64,000 bases of DNA from JAJOKK01 sp965370555. Lineage in GTDB: Bacteria; Bipolaricaulota; Bipolaricaulia; UBA7950; UBA9294. The DNA is taken from contig CBDUVB010000004.1 of assembly GCA_965370555.1 (NCBI GenBank), positions 1 to 64,000 of the forward strand. Reading direction: 5' to 3'. The notes under the pieces were generated by a model that saw nothing but the letters and a program-made list of their open reading frames with translations, did not search any database and was not told the origin of the DNA. Position 1 is the first letter of the stretch, and the number at the start of each line of letters is the position of its first letter. The translations under genes and the position numbers were made by a program. Positions 16,410-24,694 of the stretch are shown in pieces.

Positions 16410-16725
16410 TGATGATCCCTCCTACGTATGGTTAATAAAGAACTCTCGCGCAGTATACCCATCGTGGCTGATATTGACAAGATGCTCTAGCGAAAGGCGC
16501 TCGCCCCAATGCAGAGGGGGAGAGGGGGAGAGGGGGCGGGGGGGGGGCCGGGGGGGCCGCGGGGATGCGGGGACGCAAAGAAGGTGCGACTCTCCGCGTC
16601 CTGTTTCAAGCCCTGGTTGCGCGGCTTTTTCCTGCCGCGTATCCTTTCTACTGGGTTCGTTTCACACAGGTCTACGAGGAATCCATTCACGCTCCCTTTT
16701 CACGATCGACAACCAGGAGGTAACG
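16410..16725. other. Divergent gap with G-rich tract and possible iorA promoter
   Basis: No gene is convincing here although a frame is open. Between 16515 and 16573 the plus strand has runs of 5, 5, 5, 10 and 7 G's separated by AGA, C or CC, then CGGGGATGCGGGGACGC. At 16617-16645 a moderate promoter, TTGCGC-17-TATCCT, faces iorA. The two divergent genes (EF-G-like, minus; iorA, plus) both must start in this interval. Confidence 0.5.
16515..16573 (+). repeat. Poly-G tract with quadruplex potential
   Basis: At least five G-runs of five or more within 60 bases on the strand that is non-template for iorA. Four or more such runs meet the usual sequence rule for a G-quadruplex. The 3' end grades into a GGGGATGCGGGGACGC word shared in style with 18986-19015 and 31232-31265. 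Confidence 0.6.
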
Positions 16726-18354
16726 ATGCGAAGTAGAGTGCTTCTGGGAGATGAGGCCCTGGCCCAGGGGGCAATCGATGCCGGAATCTCCGGCGCCTAT
16801 GCTTATCCAGGGACCCCTTCCACAGAGATCACTGAGTACATCCAGAGAAGCGAACCCGGACGGAACGGGAGGATCCACTGCCGTTGGTCGACAAACGAGA
16901 AGACCGCGTTGGAGGCAGCGCTCGGGATGAGCTACGCCGGGAAGCGCGCGATGGCGAGCATGAAACATGTGGGATTGAATGTCGCTGCCGATCCGTTCAT
17001 CAACGCGGCGATCGCCGGAGCGAACGGCGGGTTGATCGTGAGCGTCGCCGATGATCCGTCGATGCACTCCTCGCAGAACGAGCAGGATTCCCGCTTTTAC
17101 GCCGAGTTTGCCCTCATCCCCTGCATCGAGCCGTCGACCCAACAGGAGGCCTACCAGGCCCCGGAGTACGCTTTCGACCTCTCCGAACGCTATCGCGTCC
17201 CGGTCATGATCCGGTTGACGACCCGCCTTGCCCACTCGCGAACGGTCGTGAGGCTCGCCTCTCCGAGGCTCGCCTCTCCTCGCAAACAGAACACAATCTC
17301 CCTCCCGCGCGACCCGCGGAAGTACATCCTCCTCCCGGTGAACGCGCGGGTAAACTATCTCGATCTGGTGAACCGTCAGCCGCAGCTCCTGGCGGAGAGC
17401 GAGAAGAGCCCATTCAACACGTACACCGATCGGTCAAACCGGTCGTTGGGGATCATCGCGTGCGGGATAGCCTACAATTACGTGATGGAGGTCTACGACG
17501 GAGCGTGCCCGCACCCGCTCCTCAAGATCTCCCAGTACCCGGTCCCAGTGAAACAGATCGAACGTCTCCTTGAAGGGTGCGAGCGAATCCTGATCCTCGA
17601 AGAAGGGTACCCCTTCCTCGAGGCGAAACTCCGTGGACTCCCCGGGCGAACGACCCCGGAGATCCGCGGGCGGATGGACGAGACTCTCCCCCGTACCGGT
17701 GAACTCACCCCGGGGATCGTTGCTGCAGCATTAGGATTGGAACAAGGCGAGAGCTTACCCCCCTCCTCAATTCCAGCCCCGCGCCCTCCGGCCCTCTGCA
17801 TTGGCTGCCCGCATACCGATACCTATCGTGCGTTGAACGCAGCGATGGAGGGGCACGAGTCAGGGCGCGTCTTCTCCGATATCGGCTGTTACACCCTGGG
17901 TGCTCTTCCCCCACTCGAAGCTGTCCATACCTGTATCGAGATGGGCGCTTCGATCACCATGGCCAAGGGAGCGTCCAACGCCGGTGTGAGGCCGGTGATC
18001 GCGGTGATCGGTGATTCCACCTTCACTCATTCCGGGATGACCGGACTCCTCGACTGCGTGGTGGAAGGGACTCCAATTACGGTGCTCATCCTTGACAACC
18101 TCACTATCGCAATGACCGGGGGGCAGGATTCGAACGCCACAAACAGACTCGCTGCGATCTGTCATGGTCTGGGAGTCTCGCCCGAGCATACGCAGACAAT
18201 CGTCCCTCTCCCTGTGGAACATGAGAAGAACGTCGCCATCCTCGCCAAAGAGATCGCCTATGATGGCCCATCGGTGATCATCGCAGAACGAGAGTGCGTC
18301 CAGACGGCGCGCAAACACTCGAAACAGAGTGCTACAGAGGGAGGTACACGATGA
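16726..18354 (+). CDS. iorA: Indolepyruvate:ferredoxin oxidoreductase alpha subunit, without C-terminal ferredoxin domain
   Basis: With IorB it oxidatively decarboxylates aryl-pyruvates (from Trp, Phe, Tyr) to aryl-acetyl-CoA and reduces ferredoxin. I start at the ATG at 16726, six bases after AGGAGG; an open frame extends further upstream but has no ribosome site. The product is 542 residues: pyrimidine domain (AYAYPGTPSTEIT), a middle domain, then the TPP-binding half with CIGCPHTD near residue 360, SDIGCYTLG and GDSTFTHSGMTG. Typical IorA proteins exceed 600 residues and end with two 4Fe-4S motifs; this one ends about 20 residues after IIAERECV with no further cysteines. Its stop overlaps iorB by 4 nt. 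Confidence 0.92.
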   Translation: MRSRVLLGDEALAQGAIDAGISGAYAYPGTPSTEITEYIQRSEPGRNGRIHCRWSTNEKTALEAALGMSYAGKRAMASMKHVGLNVAADPFINAAIAGANGGLIVSVADDPSMHSSQNEQDSRFYAEFALIPCIEPSTQQEAYQAPEYAFDLSERYRVPVMIRLTTRLAHSRTVVRLASPRLASPRKQNTISLPRDPRKYILLPVNARVNYLDLVNRQPQLLAESEKSPFNTYTDRSNRSLGIIACGIAYNYVMEVYDGACPHPLLKISQYPVPVKQIERLLEGCERILILEEGYPFLEAKLRGLPGRTTPEIRGRMDETLPRTGELTPGIVAAALGLEQGESLPPSSIPAPRPPALCIGCPHTDTYRALNAAMEGHESGRVFSDIGCYTLGALPPLEAVHTCIEMGASITMAKGASNAGVRPVIAVIGDSTFTHSGMTGLLDCVVEGTPITVLILDNLTIAMTGGQDSNATNRLAAICHGLGVSPEHTQTIVPLPVEHEKNVAILAKEIAYDGPSVIIAERECVQTARKHSKQSATEGGTR

Positions 18355-18938
18355 AGAAAGACATCATCCTCGCCGGAGTCGGCGGCCAGGGACTCCTCTC
18401 GATCGCTGCGGTGATCGCGCAAGCGACTCACGCCCTCAACATCAACATGAAACAAGCTGAAGTACACGGGATGGCGCAGCGCGGTGGTGTTGTTCAAGCT
18501 CATGTCCGCCTCTCGGATCGACCGATCCACTCCGATCTCATTCGAGAAGGGACCGCCGATCTCATCCTCGCCACCGAACCGATGGAGGCACTGCGCTACC
18601 TTCCGTTTCTTACACCAGCAGGGATGATCGTTGCAAACTCCGTTCCATTCAAGAATATCGAGTCTTACCCCGAAGAGAAGGCACTACGCGCAGAGATTGA
18701 GGCACTCCCACACCATATGCTGCTCGATGCCGTTGCTCTTGCTAAAGATGCCGGTTCGATCCGCTGTGCGAACATGGTCGTCTTAGGAGCGGGAGCGCCC
18801 TTCCTCGGCATCCCCGCAGAAGCGCTGAGAGAAGCGATCGCCCATGTCTTCCACGGGAAGGCTTCAGAGGTAATAGAGACGAACCGCAGAGGATTCGACC
18901 TGGGCCTCAAACGGGGGGTAACAGGATTGAATGATTGA
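18351..18938 (+). CDS. iorB: Indolepyruvate:ferredoxin oxidoreductase beta subunit
   Basis: The gamma-domain-like subunit of the enzyme, 195 residues from the ATG at 18351. DIILAGVGGQGLLS and the VHGMAQRGGVVQAHVR segment are the family signature. GAGGGAGGT lies 5 nt before the start, and the ATG overlaps the iorA stop (ATGA), so the subunits are coupled. The tail GVTGLND and its TGA are embedded in an ATTGA repeat block, meaning the repeat has been recruited as the end of the gene. Confidence 0.93.
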   Translation: MKKDIILAGVGGQGLLSIAAVIAQATHALNINMKQAEVHGMAQRGGVVQAHVRLSDRPIHSDLIREGTADLILATEPMEALRYLPFLTPAGMIVANSVPFKNIESYPEEKALRAEIEALPHHMLLDAVALAKDAGSIRCANMVVLGAGAPFLGIPAEALREAIAHVFHGKASEVIETNRRGFDLGLKRGVTGLND

Positions 18939-18975
18939 GCGAGTGAATGATTGAGTGATTGAACCTCTTGAGCGA
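18926..18975 (+). repeat. ATTGA-rich repeat over the iorB stop
   Basis: The plus strand reads ATTGAATGATTGAGCGAGTG then AATGATTGAGTGATTGAACC, a chain of four-base GATT/GAGT/GAAT words. The iorB stop codon lies within it. It matches blocks at 3893-3965, 39577-39645 and 42955-43028. Confidence 0.75.
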
Positions 18976-18985
18976 GTGATAACGA

Positions 18986-19015
18986 GTTCCCCGCGTCTCC
19001 GTGTCTCCCTTTCTC
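18986..19015 (-). repeat. GGGGACACGG-type word repeat
   Basis: Minus strand reads GGGAGACACGGAGACGCGGG next to the 3' end of the MazG-like gene. Similar words occur at 16555-16573 and 31232-31265. It is non-coding and of unknown meaning. Confidence 0.5.
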
Positions 19016-19027
19016 CTCCCGGGCGCT

Positions 19028-19345
19028 CTACGCCGCTTTCCCTCCGTGACGATAGGGTCGGCTTTCGTTGTAGGCCATCTTCGCCGAGAGTGCTCCCTCT
19101 ATATCGAGCCCGGTCCCACCGGCGAAATCAAGGAGGCGAATGATCACATCGACGAGTTCTTCCTCCATCTTGGAGAAGCCGGGGATCTTCTCGCTTTCGG
19201 GGTTCCCGTCCCGGTAGGCTTCCATCGCCTCGGCAAGTTCCGTCACCATCAGCATCAACACCTCGCCGGTCGGGCGAGGCGACTCCCACCATCCGTGCTC
19301 GATTGCGGTCCGATGCACTGTCTCCTGAATTTCTGAGATTTTCAT
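19028..19345 (-). CDS. MazG-like nucleotide pyrophosphohydrolase
   Basis: A 105-residue all-alpha NTP pyrophosphatase from the ATG at 19345; longer frames upstream are not protein-like. The helix pair with ELAEAMEAYRDG (the ExxE metal motif) and MEEELVDVIIRLLDFAG (the ExxD motif) is the MazG pattern. Such enzymes remove aberrant or excess nucleoside triphosphates. GKAA at the C-terminus follows RPYRHG, typical of the short phage/bacterial form. A GGAG lies about 14 nt before the ATG, a longer spacing than usual. Confidence 0.85.
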   Translation of the reverse strand: MKISEIQETVHRTAIEHGWWESPRPTGEVLMLMVTELAEAMEAYRDGNPESEKIPGFSKMEEELVDVIIRLLDFAGGTGLDIEGALSAKMAYNESRPYRHGGKAA

Positions 19346-19488
19346 TCTAAATATTGACACTCCTTTCTCGATTCGACTCTGGGAGAGAGTAGCGCCCCAC
19401 ACCGCGCACGACAAGGATCGGGTTTGCCAACCCGCGAGCGATGCGATAGGCTCTTTACACAAGACTGAAGCTCCAATGGAGGGAGACA

Positions 19489-20397
19489 ATGCAATTCAGA
19501 AAATGGTCTATTGTTCTTGTTCTTGGGTTTTCCCTTTCCGCGCTTTGCGGAGGAGTGCTATTCGCGGATGACGCTCTCCCGAACGCACCTCTGCACATCG
19601 GGATCTTCGCCGATCTCCACGCGCACGACACCGACTCACCCAACGAAAAGAAGGTGATGATCGACTACAAGGAGCGCCTGGAGGCATGCGTAGAGGCAAT
19701 GAACGCCTGGCCGGCCGATCTTGTGATCCAACTCGGGGACTTCGTCAACGGGAAGTTCGTCATGGGAGCAGAACTGGGCGATCCGGCGCGGATCACGGGA
19801 ATCCTCGAAGAGACCGAGGCGATCTACACACAAGTGAATGCACCTCGCTATTACGTCCTTGGGAATCACGACGTTTACGACCTCTCCAAGGAAGAATTCC
19901 TCGACAGGGTAGGAGCCTCTTCCCTTTACCTGAGCTTCGATGCGGGAGGCTATCACATCGTGATCCTCGACGCTCAGTACAACAAGAAAGGAGAAGATCT
20001 CGGCCACATCGGGTGGAGCGTACAGGGGAACATCCCGCAGGATGAACTCGACTGGCTACGTGACGACCTCGCTGCAACCAGCAAACCAACAATCGTCTGC
20101 GTGCACCAGCCCCTCGATGTCGACTTCGACATGCTCTCCGGCGGTCCGGAGATCTTCAATAACGAAGCGGTGAAAACGGTCCTTGAAGAATCCGGGGTGG
20201 TCATCGCCGTCTTCCAGGGGCACGACCATGAGAACAACTACACCCTGATCAACGGGATCCACTACCTCACCTTCGAAGCACTCGTCAACGAGGAGGAGAG
20301 GGCGCCATCGTGGGCGTACGTCACCCTCGACCCGGCAGCACGAACGATCACGATAACGGGAGAAGGTGAACAAGCGGATTGGGAGCTGCAGTACTAA
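19489..20397 (+). CDS. Exported metallophosphoesterase
   Basis: A 302-residue calcineurin-type phosphoesterase with a signal peptide (residues 1-27, KWSIVLVLGFSLSALCGGVLFA). The metal ligands are visible in order: DLHAH near 43, QLGDFVNG near 83, LGNHDVY near 123, CVHQPLD near 203 and FQGHDHENN near 242. The substitution of the first D-x-H pair by DLHAH is normal. Probably acts on a phosphoester or cyclic nucleotide outside the membrane. GGAGG precedes the ATG. It is followed 16 bp later by the thiamine-binding gene. Confidence 0.88.
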   Translation: MQFRKWSIVLVLGFSLSALCGGVLFADDALPNAPLHIGIFADLHAHDTDSPNEKKVMIDYKERLEACVEAMNAWPADLVIQLGDFVNGKFVMGAELGDPARITGILEETEAIYTQVNAPRYYVLGNHDVYDLSKEEFLDRVGASSLYLSFDAGGYHIVILDAQYNKKGEDLGHIGWSVQGNIPQDELDWLRDDLAATSKPTIVCVHQPLDVDFDMLSGGPEIFNNEAVKTVLEESGVVIAVFQGHDHENNYTLINGIHYLTFEALVNEEERAPSWAYVTLDPAARTITITGEGEQADWELQY

Positions 20398-20413
20398 GAA
20401 CAAGGAGGAGAAG

Positions 20414-20704
20414 ATGATCGTCGATTTCTCCATCGCGCCGGTGGGGACGGGAGAGAGCCTGAGCGCCTACGTCGCTGAGGTGTTCAAGATCATCGAGAAG
20501 AGCGGCCTTCCCTACGAGCATCATTCGATGGGGACGAACATCGAGGGCGATTGGGATGAGGTGATGGCCGTGATCAAGACCTGCCGCGATAGGATGCTAG
20601 AGCAGGCAAACCGTGTCTCAATCTCGATCAAGATCGACGACCGCGTAGGCGTCACCGACGGCATCGCCCGCAAGGTAGCCTCGGCCAAGACGAAGATGTC
20701 TTGA
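20414..20704 (+). CDS. MTH1187/YkoF-type thiamine-binding protein
   Basis: A 96-residue ferredoxin-like-fold protein starting at the ATG at 20414, ten bases after AAGGAGG. MIVDFSIAPVGTGESLSAYV and the HHSMGTNIEGDWDEVM segment match the DUF77/MTH1187 family, whose members bind thiamine or hydroxymethylpyrimidine. The C-terminus KVASAKTKMS is short and basic. Role in thiamine salvage is inferred from the family only; no thiamine gene is adjacent. Confidence 0.83.
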   Translation: MIVDFSIAPVGTGESLSAYVAEVFKIIEKSGLPYEHHSMGTNIEGDWDEVMAVIKTCRDRMLEQANRVSISIKIDDRVGVTDGIARKVASAKTKMS

Positions 20705-20836
20705 CGCTTCGATGAAGATCCACGTCGGCTGTTGCGATCGAAGCTACCTCCGACCAGCAAGGAGATCCTGAAAAGCGGAAGAGAGCCCCCTTGAGACCGG
20801 GCACGCTGATCCCGATCATTGCTCCGACACACCGCT

Positions 20837-22441
20837 TTAGATAAGCAACACATCCCCGGCAATGTTCACCGCGTGATCGCCGATCCGTTCGAGGTTGCGC
20901 AGCACCTCAACATACAGGATCCCAACAGAGGGATCACAGACCCCTTCCTCAACACGCTCGATGTGACTCTCCTTGTAGCGAATCTCGAGATGGTCGATCT
21001 CCCGTTCCAACTCGAGCACCTCCTCCGCCGAGGAATGATCCTCCCCCTCAAGTGCCTGCAGGGAAAGACGATAGAGGCGTAGCGCCTTATCGAACATGTC
21101 TGAAAGGTCACGCCGCGCCGCGTGTGAGAAGGTCACCTTCCGATCGAGAGCCACTTCGGCTCGCTCGGCGATGTTCACCGCGTGATCACCGACCCGCTCT
21201 ATATCACCGGTGACATGCTGTAAAACATGCAACCGCTTCGCATCGCGGAGGGAGAGCTTTCCAAGATCGATCTGGTCGAGAAAGTCTCCGATTGTTCGCC
21301 ACAGTACATCCACCACCTCCTCGGTCTCGATCACAGTCGCAACGTGCGTGCGGTCACCGGAGAGGAGCGCGTCGCGACAGGCAGAGAGCATAACGCTCGT
21401 CATCTCTCCCATCCGCAACACTTCGTTTCGTGCCTGCGTGACCGCGATCGCTGGTGCGTTTAAAAACTCGTCGCCGAGGTACCGCGGTGCGGTATCGACC
21501 TGTACTTCTCTCCCGGGGACAACCTTTTTTGCTAACCAGACGAGTCCTCCTACACACGGCAACAAAAGGAGTGTCACCGTTACGTTGAAGAAGGTGTGAG
21601 CGTTTGCGATCTGGCGGGTGAGGCTCCCCGCTGTCCGCGCAACCAGGTCAGCGTAGTGGGGGACAAAGGGAAGTAAAACCGCCACTCCGAGGACGTTCAC
21701 CAGTACCTGCGCGACCGCCAACCGCCGCGAGGAGAGAGACGAGCCGACCGAGGCGATCATCCCGGTGACCGTGGTCCCGATGTTCGCTCCCAGGATGAGA
21801 CTGATCGCTGCAGGGAGGGTGAGGAGCCCCGCACTCCCCATGGCGATCACCATCGCGGTCATCGCTGAGGAGCTCTGAATAATCGCTGTCACCCCCGCTC
21901 CGACCAATACACCGAGGAAGACATTCGTGCCACAGGAGTGCAGGAGGTGGAGGACAGTGGGAGATTCGGAAAGCCCGCGCAGGCCACCTGAAATGATGCT
22001 CATCCCTAAGAAGAGGATTCCAAACCCAAGGATGATGCGGCCAACATCACCGGTCCTCTTCCCGCGGAAGATCTCTGCCAGGATGAACCCGACAGCGATC
22101 ACCGGAAGGTAGTAATGCCCAATCTTGAACGCGATGATTTGGGCGGTAAGGGTCGTTCCAATCTCCGAGCCGAGCATCACCCCCACCCCTTGCGAGAGGG
22201 TGAGCACTCCGGCGTTGATGAGCCCGATCAGAAGGACCATTGTCATGCTGCTCGATTGTAGGATTCCGGAAGTGAGCGCCCCAACGATCGCCCCGCGGTA
22301 GGCCCTCCCGGTGAGCCGTTCGAGAAGCTCGCGCATCCGTTCACCGATCGCGCGCTTGAGCGCATCGCTCAAGATCCGCAATCCATACAGAAAGAGTGCC
22401 AATCCACCCGCTGTGGAAAAAATCACATTAAAGACTGACAT
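20837..22441 (-). CDS. Na+/phosphate cotransporter family protein with PhoU domain
   Basis: From the ATG at 22441 (AGGAGG a few bases upstream) it is 534 residues. Two inverted NaPi repeats carry the QSSS motifs (GILQSSSMTMVLLIG near residue 60 and AIIQSSSAMTAMVIA near 180), each in a bundle of membrane helices, about 8-9 in all up to residue 310. A PhoU-like helical domain fills ~340-534, with two EVVDVLWRTIGDF/ERVGDHAVNI-type repeats. Imports phosphate with sodium, or regulates it, at the inner membrane. It is divergent from the adenosine deaminase gene. Confidence 0.9.
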   Translation of the reverse strand: MSVFNVIFSTAGGLALFLYGLRILSDALKRAIGERMRELLERLTGRAYRGAIVGALTSGILQSSSMTMVLLIGLINAGVLTLSQGVGVMLGSEIGTTLTAQIIAFKIGHYYLPVIAVGFILAEIFRGKRTGDVGRIILGFGILFLGMSIISGGLRGLSESPTVLHLLHSCGTNVFLGVLVGAGVTAIIQSSSAMTAMVIAMGSAGLLTLPAAISLILGANIGTTVTGMIASVGSSLSSRRLAVAQVLVNVLGVAVLLPFVPHYADLVARTAGSLTRQIANAHTFFNVTVTLLLLPCVGGLVWLAKKVVPGREVQVDTAPRYLGDEFLNAPAIAVTQARNEVLRMGEMTSVMLSACRDALLSGDRTHVATVIETEEVVDVLWRTIGDFLDQIDLGKLSLRDAKRLHVLQHVTGDIERVGDHAVNIAERAEVALDRKVTFSHAARRDLSDMFDKALRLYRLSLQALEGEDHSSAEEVLELEREIDHLEIRYKESHIERVEEGVCDPSVGILYVEVLRNLERIGDHAVNIAGDVLLI

Positions 22442-22578
22442 ACCCCTCCTCGACAATACCATTCCCGCGAATAAAGATTTTCAAGAAAGTATATACTTCC
22501 GCTCTAATAATGCAAAGTACTCCGTGAAGGAGAGAAGCCGGATTTGCGATTTTCGATCGCTTCTTGGAAGATGAAGGC

Positions 22579-23592
22579 ATGGATTACAGATGGATCAGAG
22601 AACTCCCGAAGTTCGACCTGCACGTCCACCTCGATGGTTCGATGCGCCCAAGCACGGTGAGGGAGCTCGTGCGCGCGCTTCCAGAGGATAGAAAGCTTGC
22701 CACAACGCTCGATATCGAGCGAGCGCTCTTTCCGCCACAGAGATGTACGCTTGAGGAGTACTTGAAGGCCTTCGAGATCACCGTCGCCGTGCTACAGAGT
22801 AAAGCTGCGCTCGAACGAGCGGCCTACGAGCTGTGCGAGGACGCAGCTAAAGAGAACGTCATCTACATGGAGATCCGCTTCGCTCCGCTACTTCACCTGC
22901 GAGACAGACTAGAGCCGCAGCAAGTGGTCGAGGCAGTCCTTGCTGGAATGCATCGGGCAGAGAGCACTTATCCGATCCGTACTGGGTTGATCCTCTGCGG
23001 GATGAAGCAGGAACCGCCCGCCCGTTCGATCCAGACAGCGCAACTCGCCGCAGAGTACTTGGAGAAAGGGGTGGTCGGGTTCGATCTCGCTGGTCCGGAG
23101 AACGGATTCCCGCCGTCACTTCACCGCGAGGCGATCGAGATCGCCAAGCAGGCGGGGCTCCACGTGACGATCCATGCTGGTGAGGGCTGCTGCCCCGAGC
23201 AGATCAAGGAAGCGATCGATCTTGGCGCCGAGCGGATCGGCCACGGTGTATACCTCTACCAGGACGAAGCGACCGAACGTGTTGTTGTGGAAAAGGGAAT
23301 CCCACTCGAAATTTGCCCGACGAGCAACCTGCAGATCTCAGGGCTGATGAACTCCTACGCCGAGCACCCGCTGAAACGCTACCTCGACCGTGGTATCCGC
23401 GTGACCATAAACACTGACAACCGATTGATGTCGCGGATCGACGTCACCCATGAATTCGAAAAGATCATCGAAACCTTCTCCCTATCGCGAGACCAGGTCA
23501 AGAGAATCCTCCTGAACAGCGCCAACGCCGCGTTCGCACCGGAAGAGGTAAGGAATTCACTTCGCACAGAAGTGGAAGAAGCCTTCTCCTAA
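22579..23592 (+). CDS. add: Adenosine deaminase
   Basis: Converts adenosine to inosine with a zinc ion. I begin at the ATG at 22579, eight bases after GGAAG; a TTG 15 bases upstream is in frame but has no ribosome site. The 337-residue product has the zinc ligands HVH near residue 15, the HAGE motif near 200, GHGVYL near 223 and the ...INTDN zinc aspartate near 282. NTDNRLMS instead of NTDDP is frequent in Firmicute-type enzymes. Adenine deaminase is a possible alternative, as the families overlap. Confidence 0.9.
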   Translation: MDYRWIRELPKFDLHVHLDGSMRPSTVRELVRALPEDRKLATTLDIERALFPPQRCTLEEYLKAFEITVAVLQSKAALERAAYELCEDAAKENVIYMEIRFAPLLHLRDRLEPQQVVEAVLAGMHRAESTYPIRTGLILCGMKQEPPARSIQTAQLAAEYLEKGVVGFDLAGPENGFPPSLHREAIEIAKQAGLHVTIHAGEGCCPEQIKEAIDLGAERIGHGVYLYQDEATERVVVEKGIPLEICPTSNLQISGLMNSYAEHPLKRYLDRGIRVTINTDNRLMSRIDVTHEFEKIIETFSLSRDQVKRILLNSANAAFAPEEVRNSLRTEVEEAFS

Positions 23593-23845
23593 CCTGGTTA
23601 AACAAGTCTCCAAAGTGAGAACTCAGAGTACGTGGTGAATTCTTTCTGACCTCCGGTCTTGCTTCGCAACCGGCATCCGTTCCGTGCGAACCAAAATTAG
23701 AAGTCACTACCCACTCCTGCCTGCAGCAGGCAGGCGAAACAACAAGGAACCCGTTTTCTTGAAGGCAATACTCGTGCTTGCAAAGGGATGCACGCTAGTG
23801 GTATAATGTGCATATGCAAATAAAAAGCCACCAAAAAGGAGGCCT
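23593..23845. other. Gap with palindrome and promoter
   Basis: Holds a CCTGCCTGCAGCAGGCAGG palindrome at about 23719-23738 and the promoter of the next gene. No coding signal otherwise. Confidence 0.5.
23778..23807 (+). promoter_or_regulatory. Sigma70-type promoter of the DUF5320 gene
   Basis: TTGCAA (23778-23783), an 18-bp spacer and TATAAT (23802-23807), followed by an A-rich leader and AAAAAGGAGG before the ATG at 23846. Confidence 0.75.
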
Positions 23846-24196
23846 ATGATGCCAAGAGGAGATCGAACAGGACCCGGAGGAATGGGACCGATGACCGGAC
23901 GTGGTGCGGGTTACTGCAGTGGAAGTTCCGTGCCGGGATTCATGAACAGTTGGGGCGGACGTGGGGGAGGATATGGACGCGGTTTCGGCCTTGGCCAAGG
24001 CCGCGGAATGGGACGTGGTTTTGGTTGGTATCAAGGCAGCGCACCGATGTATGCACCTCCAGCCTACGGTAGCATTCCCACAGTTGACCCGCAGGTTCAG
24101 GCGAGCATGTTGCGTACTCAAGCCGAGGACCTCAAAGCACAGCTCAGCTCAATTGAACGTGAGATCGAGAAGCTAGGATCTTCCAAGGAAGATTAA
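23846..24196 (+). CDS. DUF5320 protein, glycine/arginine-rich
   Basis: A 116-residue protein starting at one of two tandem ATGs (23846/23849) after AAGGAGG. MPRGDRTGPGGMGPMTGRG is the DUF5320 signature; a Gly/Arg-rich low-complexity region follows (residues ~35-60) and the last ~35 residues form a probable coiled coil (LRTQAEDLKAQLSSIEREIE). Family members often lie next to NifX/NifB-like or Mrp/MinD ATPase genes of anaerobes; here it stands alone under its own promoter. Function unknown. Confidence 0.85.
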   Translation: MMPRGDRTGPGGMGPMTGRGAGYCSGSSVPGFMNSWGGRGGGYGRGFGLGQGRGMGRGFGWYQGSAPMYAPPAYGSIPTVDPQVQASMLRTQAEDLKAQLSSIEREIEKLGSSKED

Positions 24197-24205
24197 CTCG
24201 AGATT

Positions 24206-24226
24206 CCTTGTGGTCTTGCCACAGGG
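24206..24226 (+). terminator. CAAGA-loop hairpin after the DUF5320 gene
   Basis: CCTTGTGG and CCACAGGG pair (one G-U) around TCTTG, followed by TTTCCTTA. The reverse complement, with its flanks, is nearly identical over about 35 bases to 39541-39578. It likely ends the DUF5320 transcript and is a copy of a dispersed repeat. Confidence 0.6.
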
Positions 24227-24310
24227 TTTCCTTATTCGGACGTGCTCCCGCTTTTCACGCGAAAAAGCGGGGACACGATCGTTATTTTCCCTCTATCGCT
24301 TAATGGGGTG

Positions 24311-24660
24311 CTAACTACCGCACCCGCACCCACCACCCGAGGAGGGTGTGGAATCTCCGGGGTCCTTCACGCGGTAGCTGATGCTCGTGGTGGTGTTCGC
24401 CCCACGGCTATCGGTGACGGTGAGGGAGATCGTGTACGTTTCAACTGCCGTAAAGATGAACCGAACGGTTACAGCTTCTGAAGTCGACAGCCCTCCAAGA
24501 TCTCATTTATAACGGATGATCTCCCTATCCGAATCGCGGGAAGTGACTCCGAGGAAGGTCATTTCCTGTCCGACTATCCCCGAGGAAGGGACGACACGGA
24601 TAGCAGCGATCCTCGCTACGAAAGCAGCCACCTCTGTAACGGTATGAGGGAATCTTATAT
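24311..24660 (-). pseudogene. Remnant of a PKD-domain exported protein
   Basis: The minus strand encodes the end of a PKD (Ig-like) domain: RVVPSSGIVGQEMTFLGVTS, then RYK, then after a TGA at 24503-24505 the same frame continues DLGGLSTSEAVTVRF, TYTISLTVTDSRGA and a final GGGCGCGS before TAG at 24311. The TGA falls where PKD domains have the conserved Trp of the 'W-D-f-G' motif, so it looks like a TGG to TGA nonsense change. No start or upstream domain is present: the left part of the gene is missing. Other genes in the window use TGA as an ordinary stop, so recoding is unlikely. Confidence 0.65.
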
Positions 24661-24694
24661 TCAGGCTCTATCCAGCTTTTGCAAGCTATGCCGC

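Noticed and set aside
16306..16725. N-terminal extension of iorA
   Set aside because: The open frame runs through the poly-G tract and overlaps the divergent gene; the AGGAGG at 16715 fixes the start at 16726.
18926..18975. A CRISPR-like array in the ATTGA blocks
   Set aside because: Units are four to eight bases, contiguous and degenerate, without spacers or cas genes.
24242..24481. A plus-strand open frame opposite the PKD remnant
   Set aside because: Protein-like signal is on the minus strand; this frame is its complement and has no start site.
24503..24505. TGA decoded as Trp in this organism
   Set aside because: iorB, abiEi, kbl and others end in TGA at the expected lengths, and their Trp codons are TGG.
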